A stretch of 64,000 nt of DNA from Crocinitomicaceae bacterium (GCA_030830205.1 JAURNL010000081.1:1-64000); one strand, 5' to 3'. Counted from the stretch's first letter, positions 36,604 through 46,517 are shown. The notes: generated by a model from the letters alone, not told the origin. Numbers and translations: made by a program.

Positions 36604-37544
36604 TATTCAATTTTCTGCTTGATGACTTGATAAATTTCCAGAGTTGACATGTCGTAAACATAAATGAGTACGTGCATATTTTCAGCATTGAACGCACCAT
36701 CTAGTTGATTTGGAACCACAAAACTGTAGTTCACATAATATTTACCATTGTTCAAGTCTGCTGCTGTAAGCACTCGGCCAAAAGGCATATTGCTCAAATT
36801 TTTTCTGTGGATATCTCGATGGACATATTCATGGTTGTGTGAATTGTCTGACATTTTTTGGTCTCCCACCAATGAATCTTCTAACAAATAGGCAACTATT
36901 CCTAATTCATTGGTAAGTGCTGGATCAAGCTTATCCACCTCAACATGCAGAAAAGCACCCTTTGTACTTGGGAAATAATTTAGTTGCGATTGCAAATTGA
37001 CTTTCAAGTCGTTTTCAGTGAGTAACGTGCTGGTTATTGATGACCATTGACCAGGTCCCTGAAAAATATTCCCCCCAATGTTCACACGATTGATCGGCCC
37101 CCTGGGATTACCGACAAATCCAGGGTCATTTTGACCAAACCACGTGCCAATATATAAACCATCGGGATTTGTAAAATCTAAGGTGTACTCCGCATCTATG
37201 GATTGAAAATCTCCAATTCCATCAACTCCGGCATGAATTGAAGCAACAAAAACACGACCTGGATTAGCCTCGTGTAATTGGTGAGCTAAATCTGCTGCTG
37301 CAGGACAAAATATGCATTTATGACCTGTAAAATCTTCAATTAATATATTACGTAGTGTGTTGTTATTAGGACTAAAGTTTGGCCATTCGTTTGCCAAGTA
37401 GTCGGCCCAATTGCCCGGATACAACGTTGTGTCTAATTCTAAATTCGCTGCTGGAGGATATGGATTGGTAACGCGATCACAAGATGGCAAAAGAAAGAGT
37501 CCGAGACTGATGACAAAAATGCTAAAAAAGATCGTTTTTTTCAT
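36603..37544 (-). CDS. Omp28-family outer-membrane lipoprotein
   Basis: 313 residues. Lipoprotein signal with Cys22 (LLPSC). DFTGHKCIFCPAAADLAHQL starts the Omp28 domain at about residue 71 and contains a thioredoxin-like CxxC (Cys77, Cys80). It continues FVASIHAG, and an NNGKYYVNYSF-type beta C-terminal part follows. Omp28 was described as a P. gingivalis outer-membrane protein and possible adhesin; the biochemical role is unsettled. The CxxC suggests a thiol role. It starts 1 base after the DUF6029 stop and shares one base with rpoN. Confidence 0.88.
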   Translation of the reverse strand: MKKTIFFSIFVISLGLFLLPSCDRVTNPYPPAANLELDTTLYPGNWADYLANEWPNFSPNNNTLRNILIEDFTGHKCIFCPAAADLAHQLHEANPGRVFVASIHAGVDGIGDFQSIDAEYTLDFTNPDGLYIGTWFGQNDPGFVGNPRGPINRVNIGGNIFQGPGQWSSITSTLLTENDLKVNLQSQLNYFPSTKGAFLHVEVDKLDPALTNELGIVAYLLEDSLVGDQKMSDNSHNHEYVHRDIHRKNLSNMPFGRVLTAADLNNGKYYVNYSFVVPNQLDGAFNAENMHVLIYVYDMSTLEIYQVIKQKIE

Positions 37545-37545
37545 A

Positions 37546-39207
37546 CTAAAAGCTATGTGTTAAATTGATCATGAGTCCATTATTGGCAGGTACAGGGCGG
37601 CATACTCCGCCTACACAGAATAATCCTGCGCGTTGACGACCATACGATACTGTTAAACGAGTTGCATCTTTGATATAACCACAGGTAACAATTGGGTAAT
37701 TCACCCGCTTACTGACATCTACATTTCCATAATTATATTGATTCATTACAGAAAAAAACCATCCTGGTGAAATCGTATATTCCAAAAGAACTGTAGCCCA
37801 ATTTCCTTTATCGTTGATACCAGCAGGGTTCTTTTCTACCCACATGCCTTGAAGCTCCCATCGCAACGCATTGTGCGAATTAATTTTATATGTTCCTTCC
37901 AGAACAGCTATTCGAGCGCGGATGATTCCTTGCGCATCGCTCACTTTGACCACGTCATTATTGATTTGAATATCGTAATAACTTAAAATACCACTCCATT
38001 GTTTATTAAATTTCTTGGTGATATTAAAGTTGATGTCTTGCCAATACAAACTATCACTCATTGAAAACGGACTCGTGAAATAAACAACTCTCGAAGAATC
38101 ATTAAGGTCGATCCCATCGAGTGTTTGCTTAGGACGATAGGTCGTAGAGTAGTTGAAACCGACAGTGGTTCCGTATTTACCTCCTAGCTGAGTGCCTTTT
38201 TTAAATGTATAGAGAATGTCTGCCTGATATGCCACCTCTCCCAATGGTTGCGTAGCATAGGGATAAAGTGTTGCAACCAAATTATAGGTGTGGGTTTTAT
38301 TTAGAGATGGTAAAAAGTTGATCAGTGCATCTTGTAAATCCTTGGTCCGATCAGAACGGTAACTCATGTTGTCAACAGATTTTCCAGAAAGTAATATACC
38401 CAAGCCCTTTTGGGTATATCGTAAATTAAAAATGGCAGCGTGGCCGTAATTATAGATATACTGATTGTCGGAGGAAGGATCTTGCTCTTTTTGAATATAT
38501 TCAGCATCGGCATAAAAATTACCATATGTTAGCTTGAGTCTACCGCCATAAGCAGCTACGTTTTGAGGCAAAATCCATTCTGGATTGTCGTCTACTTGAA
38601 ACTTACTAACGAAAGAAGCGCCAAGAACCACATCAAGTTTTTTATCTTTTAGGAGACCTATGCCTTCGTTGAGGTGCCACTCAGCGTCAGTCCCTCTTAC
38701 TAAACCTTCACTATGTACCACTTGCCCTTGTTGAAAGGATAAGCGCTGTGTTCCATATACCCCTTTGAGCACCAAGCCTTTTGCTGGCCTTAGCACAATA
38801 CGAACACCATCGAGGAGGTTATCATAACCTAAATTGCGATCTTCATATGTCCTGAGCGCCAAACCCGTTCCAAACTGTTCGTAAAAAGACCCGAGTGTTA
38901 CATCGACAAAATTATTTTGATAGCCGACATAGCGCATGCCTATTCCTGTTCCATCAAAACGATTTGGGTAGCCCTGAATGCGCGGTAGATAAGACTCAAA
39001 GCGCATACCTGCTTTAAAATTGCCTTGAGTATAAAAGACATTCATGTAAGAGTTGAGTAAGCCTTTTTGTATGGGTTGTTTGGCATTGATAATACTGTCT
39101 TCGTTTAGATACTGAAAGACAGTTTCCATATTTCCAGAAATATTGCCTTGCGAGAAAACCGCAGGACTTAACAATAAAGTGAGTAGGAGCTTGCTAGCGT
39201 TTTTCAT
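37546..39207 (-). CDS. DUF6029 family, probable outer-membrane beta-barrel protein
   Basis: 553 residues with signal peptide (1-19, AVFSQ) and regularly alternating aromatic/polar strands through to a C-terminal strand ending NLTHSF with terminal Phe, as in outer-membrane barrels. Segments such as YEQFGTGLALRTYEDRNLGYDN near residue 115 (position noted; DUF6029-like) support the family call. Ligand or function unknown. It sits between TlpA-like and Omp28 genes with gaps of 3 and 1 bases, so it is almost certainly cotranscribed with them. Confidence 0.75.
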   Translation of the reverse strand: MKNASKLLLTLLLSPAVFSQGNISGNMETVFQYLNEDSIINAKQPIQKGLLNSYMNVFYTQGNFKAGMRFESYLPRIQGYPNRFDGTGIGMRYVGYQNNFVDVTLGSFYEQFGTGLALRTYEDRNLGYDNLLDGVRIVLRPAKGLVLKGVYGTQRLSFQQGQVVHSEGLVRGTDAEWHLNEGIGLLKDKKLDVVLGASFVSKFQVDDNPEWILPQNVAAYGGRLKLTYGNFYADAEYIQKEQDPSSDNQYIYNYGHAAIFNLRYTQKGLGILLSGKSVDNMSYRSDRTKDLQDALINFLPSLNKTHTYNLVATLYPYATQPLGEVAYQADILYTFKKGTQLGGKYGTTVGFNYSTTYRPKQTLDGIDLNDSSRVVYFTSPFSMSDSLYWQDINFNITKKFNKQWSGILSYYDIQINNDVVKVSDAQGIIRARIAVLEGTYKINSHNALRWELQGMWVEKNPAGINDKGNWATVLLEYTISPGWFFSVMNQYNYGNVDVSKRVNYPIVTCGYIKDATRLTVSYGRQRAGLFCVGGVCRPVPANNGLMINLTHSF

Positions 39208-39210
39208 GTG

Positions 39211-39729
39211 TTACTTTTCGCTCAATTTGAGCAATTCTTGATAGAGTTTTTCTTCATCACCAGGAGCATAATTATTGTGAGAATAAACAATGTTTCCATT
39301 TTTATCGACCAAAAACGTATGCGGTACATTGTTGACGCCCATGGCGCGTTTGAAATCCCAATTTGGATCCATTAACACTTTGTAGTCCCAAGCCTTACCA
39401 TTTACATATACTGGGACTTGACTTTTTGTTTTTTCATCATCAATTGCAATAGCTACTAGCGTAACACCTGTTTCTGCCACCCAATCCTCGTATAATTCGT
39501 GGATTGTGTTCAACTCCTTTTTACAAGGGGCGCACCATGTAGCCCAAAAGCTAATAATTACTGGTCCATCTACTGTTAAATCAGCCGTGTTGACAGCTTT
39601 TCCCTTCATGTCGACTAACTTAACAGATGGTACATGTTTTTGAGTTAAAGCTGATTCAGTGGCGCTATCTTGTGCGGAGAGACTAAGTGAAAACACCCCA
39701 AAAAAGTAGAGTAAAATAAGTTTTTTCAT
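39211..39729 (-). CDS. TlpA-family thiol-disulfide oxidoreductase
   Basis: 172 residues: signal peptide (1-20, SLSAQ) and a single thioredoxin-fold domain with FWATWCAPCKKEL, active site Cys66-Ala-Pro-Cys69, a cis-Pro segment VNNVPHTFLVDKNG, and a GDEEKLYQELLKL C-terminus. Acts in the periplasm, probably as a reductant for exported proteins. It is the first gene of the seven-gene run; the next genes encode a barrel and the CxxC-bearing Omp28 protein, which are candidate partners. Confidence 0.92.
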   Translation of the reverse strand: MKKLILLYFFGVFSLSLSAQDSATESALTQKHVPSVKLVDMKGKAVNTADLTVDGPVIISFWATWCAPCKKELNTIHELYEDWVAETGVTLVAIAIDDEKTKSQVPVYVNGKAWDYKVLMDPNWDFKRAMGVNNVPHTFLVDKNGNIVYSHNNYAPGDEEKLYQELLKLSEK

Positions 39730-39770
39730 GATCTAGTTTTTTTTAAGCAAGTCAAAAACCTTGCCGAATT

Positions 39771-39778
39771 CAAAAGTA
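39771..39778 (-). promoter_or_regulatory. -7 element (TACTTTTG) for the tlpA-to-TPR run
   Basis: Reverse strand TACTTTTG matches TAnnTTTG exactly and lies 41 bases before the ATG at 39729. No sigma-54 -24/-12 pair is visible here. Confidence 0.5.
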
Positions 39779-39860
39779 AGAAAAAAGCAGCGATGCAAAA
39801 AATGGCTTGGATTTTGATAAGTGCTATGAAAAGCTTATTTTTGAACAAAGTGTATTATAC

Positions 39861-40613
39861 ATGAAAACCTTATTTCTATCTCTTTCTTTTGTTTTTTGTG
39901 CGCTAGCAATGGCACAAAACAACATCGTTATTCACATAGATGGTCAAACTACAGATATCTCTGGTCAAACCCATACAGTAGTTGCTCCATCTGCAAACTC
40001 TTTTGACGTACCATTTGACATTGTCAATAATACTGGTGCTTCAGTGGAATGGCGCATTACTCGCAAACAAATTTCAGTTCCCACAGGTTGGACTGACGCA
40101 CTTTGTTGGGGCCACTCTACAGATCCATTTGGCGGCACTTGTTATTCTTCAGGTCAAATGAATACCAATCCTTGGACATCACCAGGTACTCAAGCAGTAC
40201 TTTTCACGCTCAATGATGGTGAGTATGGCAAAATGAAAATATCTATTGACGTTGAAGACAACACTTTTGGGCAGGCGCACTATCGCTATTACGTTACAGC
40301 AAACGGCCTCACTATGTTAGACTCAGTTGACCTTGTTGTTGACTATCTAGCCTCTACAAAACCAATGGTTAAAGACGAAATAAGTATTACTGTTTCTCCT
40401 AACCCAAGTACAGAATACGTTCAAATCCAGTTTTCTGGTGTTGAGCAAATGCAACTTAAAATGGTAGACGCTTTAGGAAATGTGATGGCAAAAGAAACCC
40501 TTACGTCAAATCGTAAAATCAACGTCAGTGATCTCAATAGCGGTATTTATTTCCTCATTTTTGAGGCTCCTGGATCCAAGAGCATTACGCGTAAATTGGT
40601 TGTTAGACACTAA
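39861..40613 (+). CDS. Small secreted protein with T9SS type A sorting domain
   Basis: 250 residues from the ATG at 39861; the open frame upstream begins at a TTG and would mask the signal peptide MKTLFLSLSF. One beta-sandwich-like domain (about 22-165: VIHIDGQTTDI, VPFDIVNNTGASVEW, two Cys near 75-88) precedes a T9SS type A C-terminal domain (VSPNPSTEYVQIQFSG ... KSITRKLVVRH). The domain between is unrecognised; it resembles short adhesin-like or Ig-like cargo. Its TAA overlaps the rnr ATG by one base, so the two may be cotranscribed, an unrelated pairing. Confidence 0.85.
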   Translation: MKTLFLSLSFVFCALAMAQNNIVIHIDGQTTDISGQTHTVVAPSANSFDVPFDIVNNTGASVEWRITRKQISVPTGWTDALCWGHSTDPFGGTCYSSGQMNTNPWTSPGTQAVLFTLNDGEYGKMKISIDVEDNTFGQAHYRYYVTANGLTMLDSVDLVVDYLASTKPMVKDEISITVSPNPSTEYVQIQFSGVEQMQLKMVDALGNVMAKETLTSNRKINVSDLNSGIYFLIFEAPGSKSITRKLVVRH

Positions 40614-42760
40614 TGTCGAAGCGCAAACCAAAGATTCCCACTGCTCAAGCTCCTAGAAAAAAAGCAGGTATCACCACCTTGGTGATGCGTATTTTTGAAC
40701 AAAATCCCGGCGTAGAGCTAACGCACAAACAAGTATCTACTCTCCTTGACGCACGCGATGCTCGTTCGCGACAGGTAGTTTTTGATTCACTCAGTGTATT
40801 AGCTAACAAAAAAGCGATTCAACGAATCAATCACCATACCTACAAGCTTTCCGGAGCAGATTCACACTTAGAAGGCACTATATCTATAACACAGCGTGGG
40901 GCCGGATTTGTGACGGTTCAAGGTTACGAAAAAGACATCTATATTGGTCCATCAAATGTGGGTCAAGCACTTCATGGAGATACCGTCAAAGTGCGTGTTT
41001 TTAAAACTGGATCCAAACGAGATGAGGGGGCTGTTACTGAAGTAACCGAGCGTGACCGCATCCAATTTGTTGGTGTCATTCAAATAAGAAATAACGATGC
41101 GCTCATGGTTCCTGATAACGCCAGATCAGGAATTGAAATTAAAATCCCTTTAGACAAGCTCAATGGAGCCCAACATGGAGAAAAAGCGCTTGTAAAAATT
41201 ACGGTTTGGCCTAAAAGTGCAGAACGACCTTACGGAGAAGTATTAGTTAGGTTAGGCAAATCAGGCAGTAATGAAACTGAAATGTTGTCTATTCTTTACA
41301 ACCAAGGGATTAATCCAATTTTCCCAGACGCTGTAATGGCAGAAGCAGAACTCATCTCTATTGACCTCGATTCAGATGAAGTTGCCAAACGACGCGACTT
41401 CAGACCAATTTTGACTTTTACTATTGATCCGTTTGATGCAAAAGATTTTGATGACGCCATCTCTTACCAAGAATTAGAAAATGGCCGCCTTGAAATCGGG
41501 GTACATATCGCGGATGTAAGCCATTATGTGCGCCCAGGATCCGCAATGGATCAAGAAGCTCTTTTGCGTTCTAATTCTGTTTACTTAGTGGATCGTGTAA
41601 TCCCTATGCTTCCGGAACAACTCAGTAATTTAGCCTGTTCCTTGCGTCCCAACGAGGATAAGTTTGCCTTTTCAGCTGTTTTTGAACTAGATGAATCAGG
41701 CAAAATTTATAAAGAATGGTATGGGAAAACAGTAATCCATTCCAATCGTCGCTACACTTACGAAGAAGCACAGGAAATTATAGAAGGAAAGGCTGGCGAC
41801 AACGATGTTATTTTAAAAAGGATTGATCAAATCGCAAAAATATACAGAAAGCAACGACTCAAAAATGGTGCGCTCAGCATTGAGTCTGAAGAAATGCGAT
41901 TTAAATTAAACGAAGAGGGAAACCCAGATGGCGTAGTCATCAAAACCTCGAAAGATGCACACAAACTCATAGAAGAATTTATGTTGCTTGCCAACAGAAA
42001 AGTAGCTGAGTACCTTTCCCCTAAAAAGAAAGGTCAAGAAAACTTCCCTATGATTTATCGTGTTCACGACACCCCGGACCCTTCTAAAATGGAGCTTTTC
42101 GCTGTGTTCATCGAAAAGTTTGGACACAAAGTAGACATCAATGACCCGCTGAACATTGCTAAAAACCTCAATGGGTTATTTGAAGAAATTCGACACGAAA
42201 ACGAATTTTCATTAGTACAATCCATGGCTATCCGTTCAATGGCAAAAGCCAGTTACGATACTGTAAATATTGGGCATTACGGCCTGGCTTTTAAGCACTA
42301 TACCCATTTTACCTCACCCATCAGGCGTTACGCCGATTTAGTTGTGCACCGCATATTACAGGAAGAGCTGACAACAAAAAAACATAAATATGGCAGTGAG
42401 CTGGGTTCTATTTGTCAGCGGATTTCCAAAAACGAACGCAAAGCGGCTGAGGCGGAAAGAGAATCCACTAAATTCTTTCAATCCTTATATGCGCTAGATT
42501 TTGTTGGCGAGGTTTTCGAAGGAACCATTTCAGGCATTGCTGATCACGGTATGTTTGTGCGGATGGATGAAAACTTCTGTGAAGGAATGGTCCCAATGAT
42601 TGCCATTCCAGGAGATCGCTTTTATTTTGATCAAGAAAAATTTCAGCTTATTGGTGCCAAGACTAAAAAAACATATCAGTTCGGTGACCGTGTGAAGGTG
42701 CGCATTGATCAAGTCAGTACCAAGAAAAGACAAATCGATTTGGAACTAGTTCTCAACTAG
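40613..42760 (+). CDS. rnr: Ribonuclease R
   Basis: 715-residue 3'-5' exoribonuclease of the RNB family. An N-terminal winged-helix-like region (about 20-80), cold-shock OB folds (about 85-215, ITQRGAGFVTV), the RNB catalytic domain with the acidic site IDPFDAKDFDDAIS (near 275-288) and a C-terminal S1 domain (GTISGIADHGMFVRM). Degrades structured RNA and works in rRNA and tmRNA quality control. Start overlaps the upstream T9SS gene stop (TAATG). Confidence 0.96.
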   Translation: MSKRKPKIPTAQAPRKKAGITTLVMRIFEQNPGVELTHKQVSTLLDARDARSRQVVFDSLSVLANKKAIQRINHHTYKLSGADSHLEGTISITQRGAGFVTVQGYEKDIYIGPSNVGQALHGDTVKVRVFKTGSKRDEGAVTEVTERDRIQFVGVIQIRNNDALMVPDNARSGIEIKIPLDKLNGAQHGEKALVKITVWPKSAERPYGEVLVRLGKSGSNETEMLSILYNQGINPIFPDAVMAEAELISIDLDSDEVAKRRDFRPILTFTIDPFDAKDFDDAISYQELENGRLEIGVHIADVSHYVRPGSAMDQEALLRSNSVYLVDRVIPMLPEQLSNLACSLRPNEDKFAFSAVFELDESGKIYKEWYGKTVIHSNRRYTYEEAQEIIEGKAGDNDVILKRIDQIAKIYRKQRLKNGALSIESEEMRFKLNEEGNPDGVVIKTSKDAHKLIEEFMLLANRKVAEYLSPKKKGQENFPMIYRVHDTPDPSKMELFAVFIEKFGHKVDINDPLNIAKNLNGLFEEIRHENEFSLVQSMAIRSMAKASYDTVNIGHYGLAFKHYTHFTSPIRRYADLVVHRILQEELTTKKHKYGSELGSICQRISKNERKAAEAERESTKFFQSLYALDFVGEVFEGTISGIADHGMFVRMDENFCEGMVPMIAIPGDRFYFDQEKFQLIGAKTKKTYQFGDRVKVRIDQVSTKKRQIDLELVLN

Positions 42761-42762
42761 TA

Positions 42763-43950
42763 TCAATAAAGAAAATTATTGTAAGGGTATCTCACCTTAA
42801 AAATCGCTTTCACCTCATCATACAATTCTTGTTTGAGTTCTTCAACATTCTCTTTGTCCGTTGCTGAGATAAAAACACACTTGGTTTTTCCCATTTTGGC
42901 CATCCAAGATTTTTTTAAGGACTCAAGTGTTCTGATATCTTCTTCTGGTTCGTTGAGTTCAGCTAAAGGAGGCTGATAAGCATCAATTTTATTGAAAACA
43001 ATAATTGTTGGTTTTTCAGAATTGTCAATTTCATTAAGTGTTTCGTTGACAACCTCGAAATGCTCCTCAAAATTTGGATGTGCAATATCTAATACGTGTA
43101 TGAGCAAATCTGCTTCGCGCACTTCATCGAGTGTTGATTTGAAAGACTCCATAAGCTGTTGAGGCAGTTTGCGAATAAACCCTACGGTGTCTGTCAACAA
43201 AAGCGGCATGTTATCAATAACTACCTTTCTTACGGTTGTATCAAGTGTGGCAAAGAGTTTATTCTCTGCAAAAACATCAGACTTTGAAAGCAAATTCATG
43301 ATTGTACTCTTCCCAACGTTCGTATAGCCAACAAGTGCCACGCGAACAAGCTGTCCGCGATTACTGCGCTGTACCATCATTTGCTTGTCAATATCGCGTA
43401 AGCGCTCTTTCATGAGGGCAATACGCTGTTGGATGATGCGTCGATCGGTTTCTATCTGAGACTCTCCAGGCCCACGCAAACCAATTCCTCCTTTTTGCCG
43501 CTCAAGGTGTGTCCACATACGAGTAAGTCGCGGAAGCATGTATTGAAGTTGAGCAAGTTCTACTTGTGTTTTGGCATGAAAAGTGCGTGCCCGACTAGCA
43601 AATATGTCTAGAATTAAAATGGTGCGATCCAAGACTTTACATTCAAGTTCTCGCTCAATATTGCGCAACTGAGACGGGCTTAATTCGTCATCAAAAATGA
43701 TGAGCTCGATATCGAGGGCTTTCATGTATTGCCGAATCTCTTCTAGTTTTCCGGAACCTACGTAGGTGCGAGGGTTTGGATACGGAAGTTTTTGAACAAA
43801 TTTTTCTTCAGTAATGGCCCCGGCTGTTTCTGCCAAGAACTGCAATTCATCAAGGTGTTCTTGTGCAACCTCCTCTGTGATTTCTGAAGTGATTACCCCG
43901 ACAAGAACACAACGTTCTTCAACGGCATCTACGGTGACGTGTCCTTGCAT
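42763..43950 (-). CDS. hflX: GTPase HflX
   Basis: 395 residues. N-terminal HflX domain (SPSQLRNIERELECKVLDRT, about 95-115), a helical linker with the GLRGPGESQIETDRR signature, then the G domain with G1 GYTNVGKS, G3 DTVGFI and G4 NKID. HflX is a ribosome-splitting/rescue GTPase. Its ATG directly abuts the stop of the cytochrome c gene, so it is likely read from the lepA/cytochrome transcript, a mix of two ribosome GTPases with two small redox proteins. Confidence 0.95.
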   Translation of the reverse strand: MQGHVTVDAVEERCVLVGVITSEITEEVAQEHLDELQFLAETAGAITEEKFVQKLPYPNPRTYVGSGKLEEIRQYMKALDIELIIFDDELSPSQLRNIERELECKVLDRTILILDIFASRARTFHAKTQVELAQLQYMLPRLTRMWTHLERQKGGIGLRGPGESQIETDRRIIQQRIALMKERLRDIDKQMMVQRSNRGQLVRVALVGYTNVGKSTIMNLLSKSDVFAENKLFATLDTTVRKVVIDNMPLLLTDTVGFIRKLPQQLMESFKSTLDEVREADLLIHVLDIAHPNFEEHFEVVNETLNEIDNSEKPTIIVFNKIDAYQPPLAELNEPEEDIRTLESLKKSWMAKMGKTKCVFISATDKENVEELKQELYDEVKAIFKVRYPYNNFLY

Positions 43951-44283
43951 TTATGGTCGAAGTCCTTTAATGTGACTGAGCACAAGGTTGATATTCTGAT
44001 TGGTTTCTAACAAAGCTTTCATTGACGGCATCGCTCCTTTGCCCTGTTTAATGATCTTTACCATTTCAGCATCTGACAGTTTTGATGCGCTCAAGTCTTT
44101 AGCGCCACTAGCACCTAATTTACCATCTTCACCGTGACATTGTGCACAATGCATGGAATATAAACTTGCGCCTTGTTCTGCTGGTGTTTGTTGCGAGAAT
44201 TCATCCTGATGTTTAGGACTCTCCTGACATGCAAACAAAAAGGCAACCAAAGAAATGGTTAAAAACCAAACTTTTAGAACCAT
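43951..44283 (-). CDS. Cytochrome c lipoprotein
   Basis: 110 residues. Signal with lipobox (LFAC, Cys19). Single c-type heme site Cys46-Ala-Gln-Cys49-His50, and a probable distal Met in GAMPSMKALL. Class I small cytochrome c. Lipid anchoring places it at a membrane in the periplasm as an electron carrier. It overlaps the upstream cytochrome-b-like gene by 10 bases and abuts hflX. No terminal oxidase gene is nearby, so the redox partner is unknown. Confidence 0.9.
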   Translation of the reverse strand: MVLKVWFLTISLVAFLFACQESPKHQDEFSQQTPAEQGASLYSMHCAQCHGEDGKLGASGAKDLSASKLSDAEMVKIIKQGKGAMPSMKALLETNQNINLVLSHIKGLRP

Positions 44284-44702
44284 CCTGCTCCTAATTCTGT
44301 TCTAAATGGCCAAGGTATAAAGGCTAAAACCAAGATGAGCGCAAGTACATACCAAAGCCTAATCGCTTTGAATTTAGCCGAAGCATCTATGCCTTTTTTA
44401 GATTTACTATGGCCAATGGTAATAGCAACAATTGCTAAAAGCATGCCAGAAAGATGCTCCATACCATAGAAACGATACAATGCTTCTTTCATCCATCCTT
44501 CTACAAATTGTACTTTATCTGAAGTAAAGTATAATACTAAGCCGAGGAGCAATTGTGTATGAAAAGTAATCATAGTGAATAAGTTCACTAATCGATGTTT
44601 CTTTTCATAATTTTTCGCGGTAAAGGCATTGAATATGGCAACAACTAATAAAAGTAAAGCGATCCAACGCAATCCAGAATGAGCAGAGATAAGTGCTTGC
44701 AT
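44274..44702 (-). CDS. Small four-helix membrane protein, cytochrome b-like
   Basis: 142 residues with four hydrophobic helices (about 10-28, 41-60, 83-100, 115-132) and conserved-looking His residues near the helix ends (AHSGLRW, FHTQLLLG, MEHLSGM, IGHSK), which could ligate heme. Bacteroidota homologs are often labelled cytochrome B, but I know of no biochemical proof. The 10-base overlap with the cytochrome c lipoprotein gene suggests the two form an electron-transfer pair. It starts 18 bases after the lepA stop. Confidence 0.65.
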   Translation of the reverse strand: MQALISAHSGLRWIALLLLVVAIFNAFTAKNYEKKHRLVNLFTMITFHTQLLLGLVLYFTSDKVQFVEGWMKEALYRFYGMEHLSGMLLAIVAITIGHSKSKKGIDASAKFKAIRLWYVLALILVLAFIPWPFRTELGAGWF

Positions 44703-44720
44703 AATTGTGGGTTTTAGGGT

Positions 44721-46517
44721 TTAATCATTGAGTTTAAGAACAGCTAAAAAAGCTTCTTGCGGTACTTCTACACGGCCCACTTGGCGCATGCGTTTTTTAC
44801 CTGCCTTTTGTTTTTCAAGCAATTTACGTTTTCTTGTGATATCTCCACCGTAACATTTCGCTGTAACATCTTTGCGAAGGGCTTTAATGGTTTCGCGAGC
44901 AATGACCTTAGCACCAATTGCTGCTTGAATTGGAATTTCAAATTGCTGACGAGGGATAAGCTCGCGTAATTTGATGCAAATTTTCTTGCCTAACTCGAAG
45001 GCGTTGCTCCGGTGAACCAAGGCAGAAAGCGCGTCAACTTGTTCTGCATTGAGTAGGAGGTCCATTTTAACCAAATCAGATTCTTTATAGCCAATTGGGT
45101 GGTAATCAAAAGAAGCATACCCCCGAGAGACCGACTTAAGCCTGTCGTAAAAGTCAAAAACGATCTCGGCCAAGGGCATCTCAAATGTAATTTCGACACG
45201 GTCTTGGGTAAGATAAACTTGATTTTGTAATTCACCTCGCTTTTCAATACAAAGTGTCATAATAGCACCAACATATTCAGTTTTGGTGATGACCTGAGCT
45301 TTAATATAGGGCTCTTCTATTCGATCCATTCCAGAAGGATCGGGCAGTTCAGATGGGTTATTTACAACAAGTACGTCGTCCGGATTTTTTTTCATGTAAG
45401 CCTTGTAGGAAACATTCGGAACCGTTGTAATGACAGTCATGTTGAACTCCCTTTCTAAACGTTCTTGGATGATTTCCATATGGAGCATCCCTAAGAAACC
45501 ACAACGGAAACCAAAGCCAAGGGCTGCTGATGATTCTGGCTCAAAAACCAACGAAGAGTCATTGAGCTGTAGCTTTTCCATTGAATAACGTAACTCCTCG
45601 TAATCTTCTGTATCTACAGGATAGATCCCGGCGAAAACCATTGGTTTTACATCTTCAAAACCTTTAATAGCCGTTTCACAAGGGTTGTCAGATCCAGTTA
45701 TGGTATCACCAACTTTGACTTCATTTGCCGCCTTGATGCCTGATATGATATAACCAACATCCCCAGCGCGCACTTCATTTTTAGGCGAAAGGTCCATCTT
45801 GAGAATACCTATTTCGTCTGCGTTGTAGTCACGACCTGTATTCAAGAAACGTACTTTCTGTCCTTTTTTCAAAACACCGTTCTTGACACGATAGTAAGCA
45901 ATGATTCCTCTAAACGGATTGAATACAGAGTCAAAAATCATGGCTTGTAGGGGCGCCGATTCATCCCCTACTGGAGCGGGAATACGATTGACAACTGCTT
46001 CTAAAATTTTATCTACACCAAGACCTGTTTTTCCTGAGGCCTGAATAATGTCGTCGATATCGCAACCAATGAGCTCCATGATTTGATCAGAAACTTCTTC
46101 TGGCATAGCCCCGGGAAGGTCCATTTTATTGAGAATTGGAATGATTTCGAGGTCGTGTTCCAATGCGAGATATAAGTTTGAAATTGTCTGAGCCTCAATT
46201 CCTTGAGAAGCGTCAACAATAAGAAGGGCTCCTTCACAAGCTGCAATTGATCTTGAAACTTCATAAGAGAAGTCAACGTGTCCGGGAGTATCTATGAGGT
46301 TGAGGATATAGTCTTGCCCCTCATGCTTATAACTCATTTGAATGGCGTGGGACTTGATCGTTATTCCTCTCTCACGCTCAAGATCCATGTCGTCGAGTGC
46401 CTGAGCTTGCATCTCTCGGTCTGAGATGGTGCCTGTAGTTTGTAGCAAGCGATCTGCCAGGGTGCTTTTACCGTGGTCAATGTGGGCAATAATACAAAAA
46501 TTGCGGATGTGCTTCAT
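44721..46517 (-). CDS. lepA: Elongation factor 4 (LepA)
   Basis: 598 residues from the ATG at 46517; the frame extends three codons to a TTG inside the -7 element. G1 is HIDHGKST, and [22 protein letters not shown] and NKMDLP complete the GTPase set. The LepA-specific C-terminal domain ends with [20 protein letters not shown]. It binds ribosomes and assists translation under stress or initiation. It likely leads a transcript continuing to the cytochrome pair and hflX. Confidence 0.97.
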   Translation of the reverse strand: MKHIRNFCIIAHIDHGKSTLADRLLQTTGTISDREMQAQALDDMDLERERGITIKSHAIQMSYKHEGQDYILNLIDTPGHVDFSYEVSRSIAACEGALLIVDASQGIEAQTISNLYLALEHDLEIIPILNKMDLPGAMPEEVSDQIMELIGCDIDDIIQASGKTGLGVDKILEAVVNRIPAPVGDESAPLQAMIFDSVFNPFRGIIAYYRVKNGVLKKGQKVRFLNTGRDYNADEIGILKMDLSPKNEVRAGDVGYIISGIKAANEVKVGDTITGSDNPCETAIKGFEDVKPMVFAGIYPVDTEDYEELRYSMEKLQLNDSSLVFEPESSAALGFGFRCGFLGMLHMEIIQERLEREFNMTVITTVPNVSYKAYMKKNPDDVLVVNNPSELPDPSGMDRIEEPYIKAQVITKTEYVGAIMTLCIEKRGELQNQVYLTQDRVEITFEMPLAEIVFDFYDRLKSVSRGYASFDYHPIGYKESDLVKMDLLLNAEQVDALSALVHRSNAFELGKKICIKLRELIPRQQFEIPIQAAIGAKVIARETIKALRKDVTAKCYGGDITRKRKLLEKQKAGKKRMRQVGRVEVPQEAFLAVLKLND

